DNA of 64,000 bases from NCBI GenBank assembly GCA_963812795.1, contig CAWEWG010000007.1:682001-746000 (forward strand), written 5' to 3'. A model generated the notes under the pieces. That model searched no databases. It had not been told where the DNA came from and saw only the letters and a list, made by a program, of their open reading frames with translations. The position numbers and the translations under genes are program-made. Source of the stretch: Hyphomicrobium_A sp963812795. Lineage in GTDB: Bacteria > Pseudomonadota > Alphaproteobacteria > Rhizobiales > Hyphomicrobiaceae. This document shows, one piece after another, positions 1-8,776 of this stretch. Position 1 is the stretch's first letter; every line of letters begins with the position of its first letter.

Positions 1-9
1 CAGCGTGAT

Positions 10-35
10 GCAACCCCGGCGGCTCCGCGTGCGTT
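10..35 (+). promoter_or_regulatory. weak EcfG-like promoter
   Basis: GCAAC, a 17-base spacer, then CGTT. This is one mismatch from the alphaproteobacterial general-stress sigma (EcfG) consensus GGAAC-N16/17-CGTT. It lies 34 bases before the start of the small exported protein at 69. The mismatch falls in the -35 box, so this is only a candidate. Confidence 0.3.
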
Positions 36-68
36 TTGTCCTTACCAAGGAGCTAAGGAGAAAATCCA

Positions 69-338
69 ATGAACAAAGCTATCACAGCCGCTCTCTTCGC
101 CGCCGCACTCACCCTCGGCGCATCGGCCGCCATTGCCGCCGACGACACGAAAATGGCCCCCGACAACAAAACGACCACTGATACCGGCCCGGGCGCCGGC
201 ACCCCTCCTGGCCAGCCGGCCGGAGCCGAGACCTCCGACCGTACCCCGGACAAGACGACGACGACGCCGGAGTCGCAGGCGACAACGAAGGACGGCGAGA
301 CCTCCGACCGCACGCCCGATAAGGACGCCACGAAGTAG
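69..338 (+). CDS. small exported low-complexity protein
   Basis: 89 residues. Residues 1-23 form a Sec signal peptide (MNKAITAALFAAALTLGASA, cleavage probably after AIAA). The mature part is hydrophilic, rich in Thr, Pro, Asp and Lys, and contains the nonapeptide ETSDRTPDK twice, so it is probably disordered and periplasmic. The start is supported by an AAGGAG-type ribosome site (AAGGAGCTAAGGAG) just upstream. No family is recognised. A possible stress promoter upstream and a strong hairpin downstream suggest a monocistronic unit. Confidence 0.7.
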   Translation: MNKAITAALFAAALTLGASAAIAADDTKMAPDNKTTTDTGPGAGTPPGQPAGAETSDRTPDKTTTTPESQATTKDGETSDRTPDKDATK

Positions 339-366
339 TAAGGTTCAGCATGCCACGCTGAGCCGC

Positions 367-394
367 GGGCTCCCGGCGTTCGCGCCGGGGGCCC
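367..394 (+). terminator. hairpin terminator after the exported protein
   Basis: A 12-bp GC-rich stem closes on a TTCG tetraloop (arms GGGCTCCCGGCG and CGCCGGGGGCCC, one G-T pair). It is followed by a T-rich but interrupted tail. It lies 29 bases after the stop at 338. Confidence 0.55.
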
Positions 395-437
395 TCGTAT
401 TGCTTGCTGCCTCGTTTTCGGCGCCAGCCGGCCCTAT

Positions 438-860
438 GTGAACGCCATGCGCCATTTCCACCATCCCGCCGTCCTGCATCAGCGCAAGTTCGACCGGCTC
501 CTCGCACGTCTGCAAGCGCGGCTGCCCGGCCGCGCCGCGCGCGCCATGGCGTGGCTGATCAGCCCGTCGGCATTGCTGCTGCGTCTGCCGCTCGCCGTGC
601 TGTTCATCATCGGTGGCATCTTCTCGTTTCTGCCGGTGCTCGGCATTTGGATGCTGCCGCTCGGCATCCTGTTGATCGCCGTCGACGTGCCGCCCGTGCG
701 CCGCTGGGTGGTGAAGTCCTGGCCGTGGGTGGAATCGCGCTGGCGGCTGCGCAGCCGCCGCAGGCGCATGCGCTGGCGCCGCGCACTTGCCGACGGCGCT
801 CAGGGCGACGCCGGGGCGACGCGCGCCATTTCGTCGGCCCAGATGAGCAAGCCGAAGTAG
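438..860 (+). CDS. small transmembrane protein, PGPGW-like
   Basis: 140 residues. A basic N-terminus is followed by two close hydrophobic segments (roughly residues 42-62 and 65-82) with the motif LPLGILLIAVDVPPVRR, which resembles the short PGPGW family of putative membrane proteins. After the second segment the chain is very Arg-rich (RSRRRRMRWRR), probably cytoplasmic. The role is unknown. An upstream in-frame start would overlap the terminator, so 438 is preferred. Confidence 0.55.
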   Translation: MNAMRHFHHPAVLHQRKFDRLLARLQARLPGRAARAMAWLISPSALLLRLPLAVLFIIGGIFSFLPVLGIWMLPLGILLIAVDVPPVRRWVVKSWPWVESRWRLRSRRRRMRWRRALADGAQGDAGATRAISSAQMSKPK

Positions 861-989
861 ACGGTGTGCGCGGCAACCCACGCACTGGCTGCCGAATAGT
901 CTCGGTCGCACCGGCAGCACCGACGTGCCAATCCGCAATAATTCGTGAGCCCTAACGGTGTCGGACTGCTCAGGCGGGTGAAAATTCGG

Positions 990-1015
990 GGAACGCGGGG
1001 TCGCACTCCGGCGTT
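990..1015 (+). promoter_or_regulatory. EcfG-type general stress promoter of csbD-like gene
   Basis: Exact GGAAC (990-994), 17-base spacer, exact CGTT (1012-1015), 33 bases before the CsbD-like start. CsbD proteins are commonly stress-induced, which fits. This is a pattern match only. Confidence 0.6.
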
Positions 1016-1047
1016 CTACCGTCCTCTGCAACCCCTGGAGGAACGTC

Positions 1048-1245
1048 ATGAATTGGGATCGCGTCGAGGGCAATTGGAAGCAGATGACGGGCAAGGTGAA
1101 GGAGCAGTGGGGCAAGCTCACTGACGACGACCTGACCCAGATCAACGGCAACCGCGAGCAGCTCGAAGGCAAGCTTCAGGCCCGCTACGGGTACGCCAAG
1201 GATCAGATTAAGAAGGACGTCGACGACTGGCTGAACCGCTCCTAA
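1048..1245 (+). CDS. CsbD family stress protein
   Basis: 65 residues, the full usual length of CsbD/YjbJ proteins. Hallmarks are the N-terminal MNWDRVEGNWKQMTGKVKEQ, the middle GKLTDDDL and the repeated GKLQARYGYAKDQIKKDVD. These are small, abundant, helical cytoplasmic proteins induced by general stress; the biochemical function is not established. A GGAGG ribosome site (CCTGGAGGAACGTC) precedes the start. An EcfG-type promoter lies upstream and a strong terminator follows, so it is a single-gene unit. Confidence 0.93.
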   Translation: MNWDRVEGNWKQMTGKVKEQWGKLTDDDLTQINGNREQLEGKLQARYGYAKDQIKKDVDDWLNRS

Positions 1246-1265
1246 GGGCGGCAGCCTGCACTAAA

Positions 1266-1295
1266 ATAACGCGGCTTCGGCCGCGTTATTCTTTT
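1266..1295 (+). terminator. Rho-independent terminator of csbD-like gene
   Basis: A 10-bp perfect stem (ATAACGCGGC and GCCGCGTTAT) closes on TTCG and is followed by TCTTTT. It begins 21 bases after the CsbD stop. Confidence 0.9.
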
Positions 1296-1398
1296 GGGGC
1301 ACAGGGGAAGGGAAATTCTTGATCCCCCTCGCAAAACCCTTGTGATGGCCGTCGACTCGATCCCACTATCTATTCAGCGCATGGCTGGGGGGTCGGCG

Positions 1399-1764
1399 AT
1401 GAAAACGTTCCTTGCAACCACACTCACCGAAACGACGGTCTCGCAGGACCGCCGACGCTTCGAATTGACCTTCGTCGATGCCGACGGGCAGCGGTACGCG
1501 ATCAGCATTCCGTCCGCCTTCGCCGCCGATCTGGTGCCGGTGCTGGAATCGGTTGCCGCCGCGCAGCACCCTGGTGCCGGCGAGATGACGCGGCTGCCGA
1601 AGACGTGCGCCGTCGGCCACGCGCGCGGCGATCGCATGGTGCTGCTGCGCTTCGACGACGAGGCGCCGTACGCGATCGAGCTCGAGGTGGCGCAGGCGCT
1701 GGCCGAGCAACTGCAGGAGCAGAGCGAAGAGCTGTCGGAGACCGCGCGCCCCGCCCTGCACTGA
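1399..1764 (+). CDS. hypothetical protein
   Basis: 121 residues from the chosen ATG (MKTFLATTL); the frame stays open further upstream to 1294, but those codons overlap the csbD terminator. The N-terminal half looks like a beta-rich sensor fold (FELTFVDADGQRYAISIPSAFA) and the C-terminus is a Glu/Gln-rich helix (AEQLQEQSEELSE). No family is recognised. It converges with the methyltransferase gene, with only 12 bases between the two stops. Confidence 0.6.
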   Translation: MKTFLATTLTETTVSQDRRRFELTFVDADGQRYAISIPSAFAADLVPVLESVAAAQHPGAGEMTRLPKTCAVGHARGDRMVLLRFDDEAPYAIELEVAQALAEQLQEQSEELSETARPALH

Positions 1765-1776
1765 ACCGCGTTGCCG

Positions 1777-2889
1777 TCACGGCAGCGGGGCCGTTCTGAA
1801 CAAGGTCACGCGCAGCCCGCCGTGCAACACCGGCTCGGCCGTCAGTGCGAAGGGCAAACCCGTCGCCTTGGCCAGCGAGTCCTCACTCGTGATCAGACCC
1901 ACGCGCCAGCCGGCGAACCTCGTCAGCAGCGTGTGCCCGAGCGTGCGATAGAGCGACTTGACGCGCCCCTTCTCGCCGACGCGGTCGCCGTATGGTGGGT
2001 TCACGATGACGAGCCCGGGCGGTCCTACCGGCGCCGCGAGATCCTCGATGGCGCGCTCCTGGAACTCGGTGATGCCGGCGACGCCCGCGCGCTCGGCGTT
2101 GGCGCGGCTCATCCGGATCGCCCCCGCGTCGCGGTCGCTGCCGTAAAAGCGCACCGCCGGCGTGACGGGGGCATGCGCCGCGCGCATCCCTTGCCAGGCC
2201 GCCGCATCGAAGCTCGCCAGCTGCTCGAAGGCGAAGTGCCGCGCGCGGCCTGGCTGCAGCCCCGCGGCGATCTCCGCCGCCTCGATGACGAACGTGCCCG
2301 ACCCGCACATGGGATCGACCACGGGTTCGCTGCCGTCAAACCCGCACTGGCGCAGGAACAGCGACGCCATGGTCTCGCGCATGGGCGCCTTGGCGACGGC
2401 CTGCTTGTGGCCGCGCTTGTGCAGCAGCTCGCCCGACGTATCGACGCCGATGCTGCACACGTCCTTCTCGATGCGCGCCCGCACGCACACCTCGGCCTCG
2501 GGCGACGCGGTCGCGCCCAGCTCCTCGGTGATCGCCCGCTCGATGCGCTGCGCCGCCGCCCCCGAATGATAGATGCGCGAACCTTTGCATGACGCCTCGA
2601 CGCGGAAGGGCACGTCCCGGCGCAGCACGTCGCCCCACGGAAAATCGCGCGCGCGCTTGTCGAGCTGGGCTAGGTGCAGCGCCCGGAAGGCGCCGATGCG
2701 AGCGATGACGCGGCTGGCGCCGCGGATCTCCAGGTTGGCGCGCCAGACGTCGGGCCAGCCGCCCTTCAAGGTGACGCCGCCGGGGACCGTCTTGGCCTTG
2801 AAGCCTTTGGCGCGCGCCTCGGCGCACAGCGGGCCTTCAAGGCCCGGAATGGCCACGAGGAAGATCTCGAAGTCGCTGTCCGCCGTCAT
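1777..2889 (-). CDS. THUMP-domain class I SAM-dependent RNA methyltransferase
   Basis: 370 residues. The N-terminal half fits the ferredoxin-like plus THUMP module of the RlmL/YpsC-type N2-guanine rRNA methyltransferases. The C-terminal half has the Rossmann methyltransferase core: motif I VDPMCGSGTFVIEAAEIA (about residues 186-203) and the catalytic motif IV IVNPPYGDRVG (about 285-295). The N/D-PP-Y motif is typical of enzymes methylating exocyclic amino groups. It probably modifies 23S rRNA guanine, but the exact site cannot be read from sequence. Its N-terminal coding DNA is partly duplicated at 3552-3750. Confidence 0.88.
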   Translation of the reverse strand: MTADSDFEIFLVAIPGLEGPLCAEARAKGFKAKTVPGGVTLKGGWPDVWRANLEIRGASRVIARIGAFRALHLAQLDKRARDFPWGDVLRRDVPFRVEASCKGSRIYHSGAAAQRIERAITEELGATASPEAEVCVRARIEKDVCSIGVDTSGELLHKRGHKQAVAKAPMRETMASLFLRQCGFDGSEPVVDPMCGSGTFVIEAAEIAAGLQPGRARHFAFEQLASFDAAAWQGMRAAHAPVTPAVRFYGSDRDAGAIRMSRANAERAGVAGITEFQERAIEDLAAPVGPPGLVIVNPPYGDRVGEKGRVKSLYRTLGHTLLTRFAGWRVGLITSEDSLAKATGLPFALTAEPVLHGGLRVTLFRTAPLP

Positions 2890-3096
2890 CGCGCCTGATT
2901 AGCGGGAAGGCGGTCGCGGGACGAGGTGTTTCTCGCCCCTGTCGCCCTCGATGCCGTCAGGGCAGCGTGGGATTGGGTGAGACGTAAGCGGGGCCAACGC
3001 TGAAGTAGGGTTACCCCATCGTCGTAGTTCAAAATTATCTGCTGTCGGAGTATCATCGAGGCATCCACTTCCCGTCCCTACAGGTCGTGGTTTGTC

Positions 3097-3137
3097 AGGA
3101 CGCTGATTCCACCCCCCGGAGTCAGCGTCCTTTTTTT
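3097..3137 (+). terminator. orphan Rho-independent terminator
   Basis: A 10-bp perfect stem (AGGACGCTGA and TCAGCGTCCT), a 15-base loop and seven Ts. No convincing protein-coding gene lies upstream on this strand between 2890 and 3096, so it may end a small RNA of roughly 100-150 bases transcribed from this intergenic region. Confidence 0.7.
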
Positions 3138-3264
3138 GGATTGGGCTAACAGGGAGTTCGGCAGCGACCTTGATGGCGTTGCCAAGCGCATCGGCAGGAC
3201 GGCCGGCACAGAACGTGTCGACCTAGGGGAGAGTGCGGATGCCGCCAGGCCTTGCACCCTTTTG

Positions 3265-3495
3265 TTAGGCTGCGTCCTCCGGAAGTTCGGCCAGCCGAAC
3301 CACCGCCAAGGCCATGTCGATCTGCTCGACGAGAGGGCGCGCTTTCACGATCTCGCTTTGGCGATGGTCGGGAACTCGCGCCAGCGCTGTGGCGCAGATT
3401 GCCCGTACGTCATCGAGGGACAGCGAGCCGGGGTCAAAAAGTCCCCGAGAGGCCAAGGAAGCTACTCGCGGGCTGAATGTGTCTTTGAAAATCAT
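3265..3495 (-). CDS. small hypothetical protein
   Basis: 76 residues starting MIFKDTFSPRVASLASRG. An upstream in-frame ATG at 3657 exists only because a decayed copy of the methyltransferase 5' end lies there, so the shorter start is chosen. The protein is predicted helical and soluble (LSLDDVRAICATALARVP), with no recognised family. Regular codon usage supports it being real, but function is unknown. Confidence 0.5.
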   Translation of the reverse strand: MIFKDTFSPRVASLASRGLFDPGSLSLDDVRAICATALARVPDHRQSEIVKARPLVEQIDMALAVVRLAELPEDAA

Positions 3496-3551
3496 GTCGG
3501 GTCTCCGAATTGTCAGTACACGCTGATCTGACTCGGTTAGCAGGTCGTAAA

Positions 3552-3750
3552 CGCGAACCTTTGCATGACGCCTCGACGCGGAACGGCACGGCCCGGCGCA
3601 GCACCTCGCCCCAGGGGAAACCGCGGGCGCGATCTGGAAGTCGCTGTCCGCCGTCATCGCGCTTGAGTAGCGGGAGGGGCGCGCATGGGCGAGGTGTTTT
3701 TATGGCCCGAGCCGGTGCCGCCCTCGATGAGGTCAGGAAAGTGCGGATCT
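3552..3750 (-). pseudogene. decayed partial duplicate of methyltransferase 5' end
   Basis: Bases 3552-3630 closely match 2576-2654, and 3630-3678 match 2866-2913, including the start region of the intact gene (MTADSD). Weaker similarity continues to about 3750, matching the upstream flank of the intact gene. The roughly 210 bases between the two matched blocks are deleted. The copy is in the same orientation about 1 kb from its parent and cannot encode an enzyme. Confidence 0.75.
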
Positions 3751-3973
3751 GGGTCGCGCCTGCCGCACCCAGGCGGTCACCAACGCCGCGTGTCCGCGTC
3801 ACTGCCGGCGCGGGAACGGCAGCGCATGGTCGCCAAGTCCGCTTTGGGCCATGTTCTAGAATCGAACACGTCGCTCGACTCTGAAAGAGAAAGACTGCTG
3901 ATCAACGCGGCTAGGCTAGCATCGTTGCAATGTCACGAGCTTCTTGCTGACCGCAGTTAAGCTGGTTTGCACG

Positions 3974-4324
3974 TCAGTAAATTCTGCCGAACCCATCGTG
4001 ATCGTTGAGTCCGTCTAAAGCGAAACGCTTGAGGCGTTGCGGATCGCGCTCTCCATCGGCGACCGCGCGCAGTATGCGCGTGGCGAGCATGGTCCAAAGG
4101 TGTAAGGGGTTGATTGGTAATCCGCCAAGTTGATGCAGAGCTTCGTTCCAAGTCGCCTCGGTCACCAGGTCCACCAACTCACTTGTGGCGCGCTTCGCTT
4201 CGTCGGCGAGCTCATCGGCCACTATAATAGTATCTCCACCACTACAAAGGTGGACGTCACCGCCTTCTGGCTTGATAGCGTCATCACCAGACATGACAAT
4301 CCGTGTTGCAACGTCCAAAAACAA
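3974..4324 (-). CDS. hypothetical protein
   Basis: 116 residues, or 106 if it starts at the second methionine. Predicted soluble and acidic at the N-terminus, followed by helices (ELADEAKRATSELVDLV). No domain is recognised. The surrounding DNA is less GC-rich than the neighbouring backbone, suggesting acquired or non-conserved sequence. Coding status rests on open-frame length and amino-acid balance only. Confidence 0.45.
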   Translation of the reverse strand: MFLDVATRIVMSGDDAIKPEGGDVHLCSGGDTIIVADELADEAKRATSELVDLVTEATWNEALHQLGGLPINPLHLWTMLATRILRAVADGERDPQRLKRFALDGLNDHDGFGRIY

Positions 4325-4480
4325 TCTAGTGTGCGCTGAATTTGTTCGCAGCTTACAAAACAGTAAGTTAAGCGTCGAAGCTCACAATCTAGCTCAGCAT
4401 CGAGAGCGCGTCATCCGCTAATGATGCGCGCTCCTATCAGCCTGAGAGTTAATCATTCCGTGCTCTGAAATTTTGCAAGA

Positions 4481-4681
4481 TTACCGGCCGACCCTTGCTA
4501 AGAGCAACCCACCCTCATCAACGATTTCAAGCCAGAGTTGGCCGAGTTCGTCCTCATGCATGATCTCGGCGCGCGCCTTCTGTGCTTGGTTGATAGCTTC
4601 AGCCAGGTCAGCCACCTCAACGCCTGTGGGGTCGCGTGCAACGTGGTGGTCAAAGTGCACGTTGAAGAAGTAACGGGGCAT
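4481..4681 (-). CDS. DUF6894 family small protein
   Basis: 66 residues with the family-typical opening MPRYFFNVHF, an Asp-Pro-Thr-Gly turn and the helix DLAEAINQAQKARAE. DUF6894 proteins are short, common in Hyphomicrobiales in multiple copies, and have no known function. Length matches the family. No operon partner is evident. Confidence 0.75.
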   Translation of the reverse strand: MPRYFFNVHFDHHVARDPTGVEVADLAEAINQAQKARAEIMHEDELGQLWLEIVDEGGLLLARVGR

Positions 4682-5480
4682 AGGCGCGCACCTTATGGAA
4701 AGAGCATGCTGCGCCGACGCCGGAAAGCCGGGTGGAGGCCCTGTACGAAGAGCCGGCTTCGGTCGTCAATGAATGGCAATCAGACCGTGACCGAGCCAGT
4801 TAGCCTTTTGATCGGTCGACGCTGGGAAAAGTGGTACCGCGCTAGCTACGTTAACCGAGAGAGATCGGCGCAATGCCCGCCGTCGCTTGGCGGTTGGCAC
4901 AATCCGTTGGCTAGGTCCGCCTAGGTTCAAGGGCGGACACCTATCCCCCCCGCACGTCCACCTCCATACTGCGCGCAGTCTTGCCCGACAGAGGGACGCA
5001 GCAGCTGAGCGTCTGACGCAGGGGGGTGTGGCGAAGCCTGCTCCCCATGGACGTCGGTGGCCCGGTTGAGGCGGCGTTGCTTTGCGTTCGCAGCGTCGTC
5101 GCGAGACCCGCTCGTCTCAGATTCCGGGGCAGGCGATCGAGGCTGTGCGCCTCCAGCAATGGGACGCACGGACGCCCTTCGCGCAGCGGTGCGGCTCTAC
5201 CGTTCGAGGGGAGCCGGCCGGCATCCATGCGCAGCATGGCTACGCCATGACGCACGCTCTTTGACATCCCTCGGGGCAAGCGCCCGCGAGACCAGAAAGG
5301 CGTGCGCGCTGGAGGGCGAGCAGAAAGACGCGTCCGTCGCCGACGTCGAATACGACGCGCGCATTCGTGGGGTGTACCGCGATCCCTTCCGCGATACTTG
5401 AGGTCCGAGTCGCGCCCCGGCGCGGCCCTCTTGCACCGGGGCGCCCGTCTCACAGGCGCCCCTCAGAGCGCGTCATGCAT
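4682..5480. other. 800-base stretch with no supported gene
   Basis: Only short overlapping frames with unbalanced, Arg-rich translations are present. A GC-rich hairpin (arms GGGGCGCC at 5438-5445 and GGCGCCCC at 5455-5462) lies near the right edge, without a T-tract on either strand. No RNA gene or mobile element was recognised. Confidence 0.5.
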
Positions 5481-5699
5481 TCAGGCCGGCAGGCCTTTGA
5501 TCGCTTGGATCACTTCGCGAATGGTGGCGCCGGGCTGGCCGCGCCAGCGGGCGACCGCGTCGCGCCGCTCGAGCAACTCCACCGCCCAGAAACCGTGTCG
5601 CGCGTCTTTGCCGGTGGCGGCGACGAGCGCCCGTTGGCGGCCTGTCAGTTCGCGCGGCAATTTCCGAATACCCGGGCGACGTGCCTCTTCTTTAAGCAT
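5481..5699 (-). CDS. small basic hypothetical protein
   Basis: 72 residues from MLKEEARRPGIRKL; an upstream ATG at 5741 in the same frame is possible. The chain is Arg-rich, with RELTGRQRALVAATGKDARHGFWAVELLERRDAVARW, and ends REVIQAIKGLPA. It has no recognised family and no membrane segment. It is divergent from the response-regulator gene. Confidence 0.5.
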   Translation of the reverse strand: MLKEEARRPGIRKLPRELTGRQRALVAATGKDARHGFWAVELLERRDAVARWRGQPGATIREVIQAIKGLPA

Positions 5700-5826
5700 C
5701 AGCGTTGTCCTCCCAAAGTCGGTGTTGGTTATCCCCAACATCCCAACAGGATTTTACCATAGAGGGCGTCGATGGCAAGATAGATTCTGTCGATACAGCG
5801 TTTTTCGGAAATGGTTACCGAGGGGA

Positions 5827-5852
5827 GGAACTTGCTGCGGTGCACAAACGTT
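5827..5852 (+). promoter_or_regulatory. EcfG-type general stress promoter of response regulator
   Basis: Exact GGAAC (5827-5831), 17-base spacer, exact CGTT (5849-5852), 30 bases before the ATG at 5882. Spacing and boxes match the EcfG consensus, so the response regulator is predicted to be induced by general stress. Confidence 0.6.
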
Positions 5853-5881
5853 CTGCACCCTTAACCGTCGAGCGCGGTCCC

Positions 5882-6313
5882 ATGACGCTAGAAATCGGCA
5901 ACTTCGCGCAAGAGCCTCAGGCGCCGCGTGTCACCGACGCCATCTTGCCTGGCCGCCGCATTCTCATTGTCGAGGACGAGATGTTCGTGGCGATGGACAT
6001 CGAGGCGGCGGTCATCAAGGCGGGCCACAAGGTTGTCGGCTTCGCCGGCACCGCCGAGCGCGCCGTCACGCTGGCGGACGAGATGCGTCCCGACCTTGTG
6101 CTGATGGATATCCGCTTGCCGGGCGAACGCGACGGCGTCGACGCGGCCATCGAGATCCGGCAGCGTTTTGACATCCCCTCGCTCATTATCAGCGGGTACT
6201 CGGATGCTGAAACCAGCGCGCGCGCCGCGCCCGCCCGCACCCTAGGCTTCATTGCCAAGCCCTTCGATCATGCGTTGCTGGCGCTGGCGCTGAATGGCGG
6301 GATGAAGTCATGA
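5882..6313 (+). CDS. single-domain response regulator (receiver only)
   Basis: 143 residues. After a 20-residue leader the receiver domain runs from RILIVEDEMFVAMDIE (acidic pocket ED) through the phospho-acceptor Asp in LVLMDIRLPG, the conserved Ser in LIISGYSD and the Lys in IAKPFDH. No output domain follows, so it acts by protein contact, as CheY-like or stress phosphorelay regulators do. The longer in-frame start at 5705 would run through the EcfG-type promoter and is not preferred. Confidence 0.85.
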   Translation: MTLEIGNFAQEPQAPRVTDAILPGRRILIVEDEMFVAMDIEAAVIKAGHKVVGFAGTAERAVTLADEMRPDLVLMDIRLPGERDGVDAAIEIRQRFDIPSLIISGYSDAETSARAAPARTLGFIAKPFDHALLALALNGGMKS

Positions 6314-6507
6314 GCGGCGACCTCGACCGCTGAGCCCTACGCACCTTTCGGGCCGGGTGACGCCGATCAGCGGTTCAATCCCCGCAATCGAAAATCGTGC
6401 GGCCGGACCCGGTGAGCGACAAAGCGCCGATCCTTGACAACCCCCCGGGCGCGTGCGCTTTTCCCGCCAACTCCATGACAAATCGCGGCGCGGGAACGGG
6501 CAGCACG

Positions 6508-8371
6508 ATGGCTGAGACGAAGGCTAGAAGTAAGTCGAAGACGGCGGAGAGTGGCGCCCGGCTGCACCGCTATCGCTCGCACACCTGCGGGGCTTTGCGC
6601 GCGTCCGACATCGGTCATGGCGTGCGCCTGTCGGGCTGGGTGCACCGCGTACGCGACCACGGCGGCCTGTTGTTCATCGACCTGCGCGATCACTACGGCA
6701 TCACGCAGATCGTCGCCGATCCCGACAGCGCCGCCTTCAAGGCGGCGGAGACGGTGCGCTCCGAATGGGTGATCCGCGTCGATGGTAGCGTGCGCGCGCG
6801 CCCCGACGGCACGGTCAACACCGAGCTGCCGACCGGCGAGGTGGAGCTGTTCGCCACCGAGATCGAGGTGCTGTCGGCGGCCAAGGAGCTGCCCGTGCCG
6901 GTGTTCGGCGAGCCGGACTACCCGGAAGACCTGCGCCTGCAGTACCGCTTCCTCGATCTTCGTCGCGAGACCCTGCACAAGAACATCATGCAGCGCCTGG
7001 CGATCACCGCGTCGATCAGGAAGCGCATGACGGAGGCCGGGTTCTTCGAGTTCTCGACGCCGATTCTCACCGCGTCGTCGCCCGAGGGCGCGCGCGACTT
7101 TCTCGTCCCCTCGCGCATTCATGCCGGCAAGTTCTACGCGCTGCCGCAGGCCCCGCAGCAGTACAAGCAGCTGCTGATGGTGTCGGGCTTCGACCGCTAC
7201 TTCCAGATCGCGCCGTGCTTCCGCGACGAGGATCCGCGCGCCGACCGCCTGCCGGGCGAGTTCTATCAGCTCGACGTGGAGATGAGCTTCGTCGAGCAGG
7301 ACGACATCTTTGCCGCCATGGAGCCGGTGATCACCGGCATCTTCGAGGAGTTCTCGGGCGTGCATGCGGACGGAGACAAGAAGATCCGTCACGCAGGTGT
7401 GGCCGCGCATTCCCTACGACGCGGCGATCGCCAAGTACGGCACCGACAAGCCGGACCTGCGCAACCCGATCGAGATGCAGGATGTGACCGAGCATTTCCG
7501 CGGCTCGGGCTTCAAGATCTTCGCCGGCATGATCGAGAAGGACCCGAAGGTGCGCGTGTGGGCGATCCCCGCACCGGGCGGTGGGTCGCGTGCCTTCTGC
7601 GACCGCATGAACTCATGGGCGCAAGGCGAAGGCCAGCCGGGGCTGGCTTACATCTTCTTCCGCGAGAACGAGGCGGCCGGCCCGGTTGGCAAGAACCTCG
7701 GTCCGGAGCGCTCGGAGGCGATCCGCACGCAGCTCGGTCTCAAGGAAGGCGACGCGGTGTTCTTCACCGCCGGCAACCCGGCGCGCTTCTACAAGTTCGC
7801 CGGCGAAGCGCGCGCGCGCATCGGCGAGGAATTGAAGCTCATCGACCAGAGCAAGTTCGCGCTCGCCTGGATCGTCGACTTCCCGTTCTACGAGTGGAAC
7901 GAGGAGGACAAGAAGATCGACTTCTCGCACAACCCGTTCTCGATGCCGCAGGGCGGCCTCGAGACGCTTCAAGCTGCCAAGGGCGATGAGGACTACCTCA
8001 AGATCAAGGCCTACCAGTACGACATCGTCTGCAACGGCTTCGAGATCGCCTCGGGCTCGGTGCGTAACCACCGCCCCGACACCATGGTCAAGGCGTTCGA
8101 GATCACGGGGCTGACGCAGGCCGACGTCGAATCCCGCTTCGGCGGCCTCTATCGCGCCTTCCAGTACGGCGCGCCGCCGCACGGCGGCATGGCGGCCGGC
8201 ATCGACCGCATCGTCATGCTGCTGGTCGGGGCGAAGAACCTGCGCGAAATTTCGCTGTTCCCGATGAACCAGCAGGCCAACGACCTGCTCATGGGCGCCC
8301 CGTCCGAGGTGCAGCCCAAGCAGCTGCGCGAGCTGTCGATCCGCGTCGTCGCGCCGGAGAAGAAAGAGTAA
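6508..8371 (+). CDS. aspS: aspartyl-tRNA synthetase (one frameshift)
   Basis: Charges tRNA-Asp with aspartate. About 620 residues, close to the bacterial norm. The N-terminal OB-fold anticodon-binding domain begins HRYRSHTCGALRASD after a basic leader. The class II core includes motif 2 (CFRDEDPRADRLPGEFYQLD) and the C-terminal motif 3 region GGMAAGIDRIVMLL. A single extra base near 7387 shifts the frame between DKKI and VTQVWPRIPYDA; both halves are otherwise fully conserved. As the enzyme is essential and no second copy is seen, a sequencing or assembly error is the likely cause. The following small gene is 19 bases downstream, probably co-transcribed. Confidence 0.93.
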
Positions 8372-8389
8372 CGGGCGAAGGAACGCACC

Positions 8390-8602
8390 ATGGCCCATTC
8401 CGTCGAAGTCAATATTTCCAATCACCCGCTGAGCCGCGAGGAGAACGGCATCGTTTTCGTCGTGACCGACGGCGAGGCGAAGTTCGGCGAGCTGATAATC
8501 AGTAAGGGCGGCGTGCGCTGGCGGCCGCGCGGCAAGCATCAGCCGCATTTCATGACCTGGGCCGCGTTCGACAAGTCGATGCGCGAAGCGCGCAAGGACT
8601 AG
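8390..8602 (+). CDS. small conserved-looking hypothetical protein
   Basis: 70 residues, MAHSVEVNISNHPLSREENG start, rich in beta-strand and aromatic positions (GVRWRPRGKHQPHFMTWAAF). It follows aspS by 19 bases with a GGGCGAAGGAACG ribosome region, so it is likely in the aspS transcript. No family is recognised; the size and composition suggest a compact nucleic-acid or protein-binding domain, but that is a guess. Confidence 0.6.
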   Translation: MAHSVEVNISNHPLSREENGIVFVVTDGEAKFGELIISKGGVRWRPRGKHQPHFMTWAAFDKSMREARKD

Positions 8603-8624
8603 CGCTGGTGAAAATTTGCACGCG

Positions 8625-8765
8625 ACCAACCCCTCACCCGGAAGCTCATTCTATTCGCTTCCGACCTCTCCCCCTGGGAGAGGTGAGCGTGTCGCTGTAC
8701 TTGACCTCTCCCATGGGGAGAGGTCGACGCGAATGCGCAGCATGAGCGGCGGGTGAGGGGTTAGG
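8625..8765. repeat. dispersed intergenic repeat, copy 1
   Basis: Contains CCCTCACCCGGAAGCTCATT, then ATTCGCTTCCGACCTCTCCC and paired GGGAGAGG / CCTCTCCC segments that can fold. The same blocks recur near 39282-39412. It has no coding potential. Repeats of this style are common between genes in proteobacterial genomes. Confidence 0.65.
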
Positions 8766-8776
8766 ACGGCAGCGGT

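Noticed and set aside
3685..3960. 91-codon plus-strand frame
   Set aside because: It starts in the decayed methyltransferase copy and has no motif or ribosome site.
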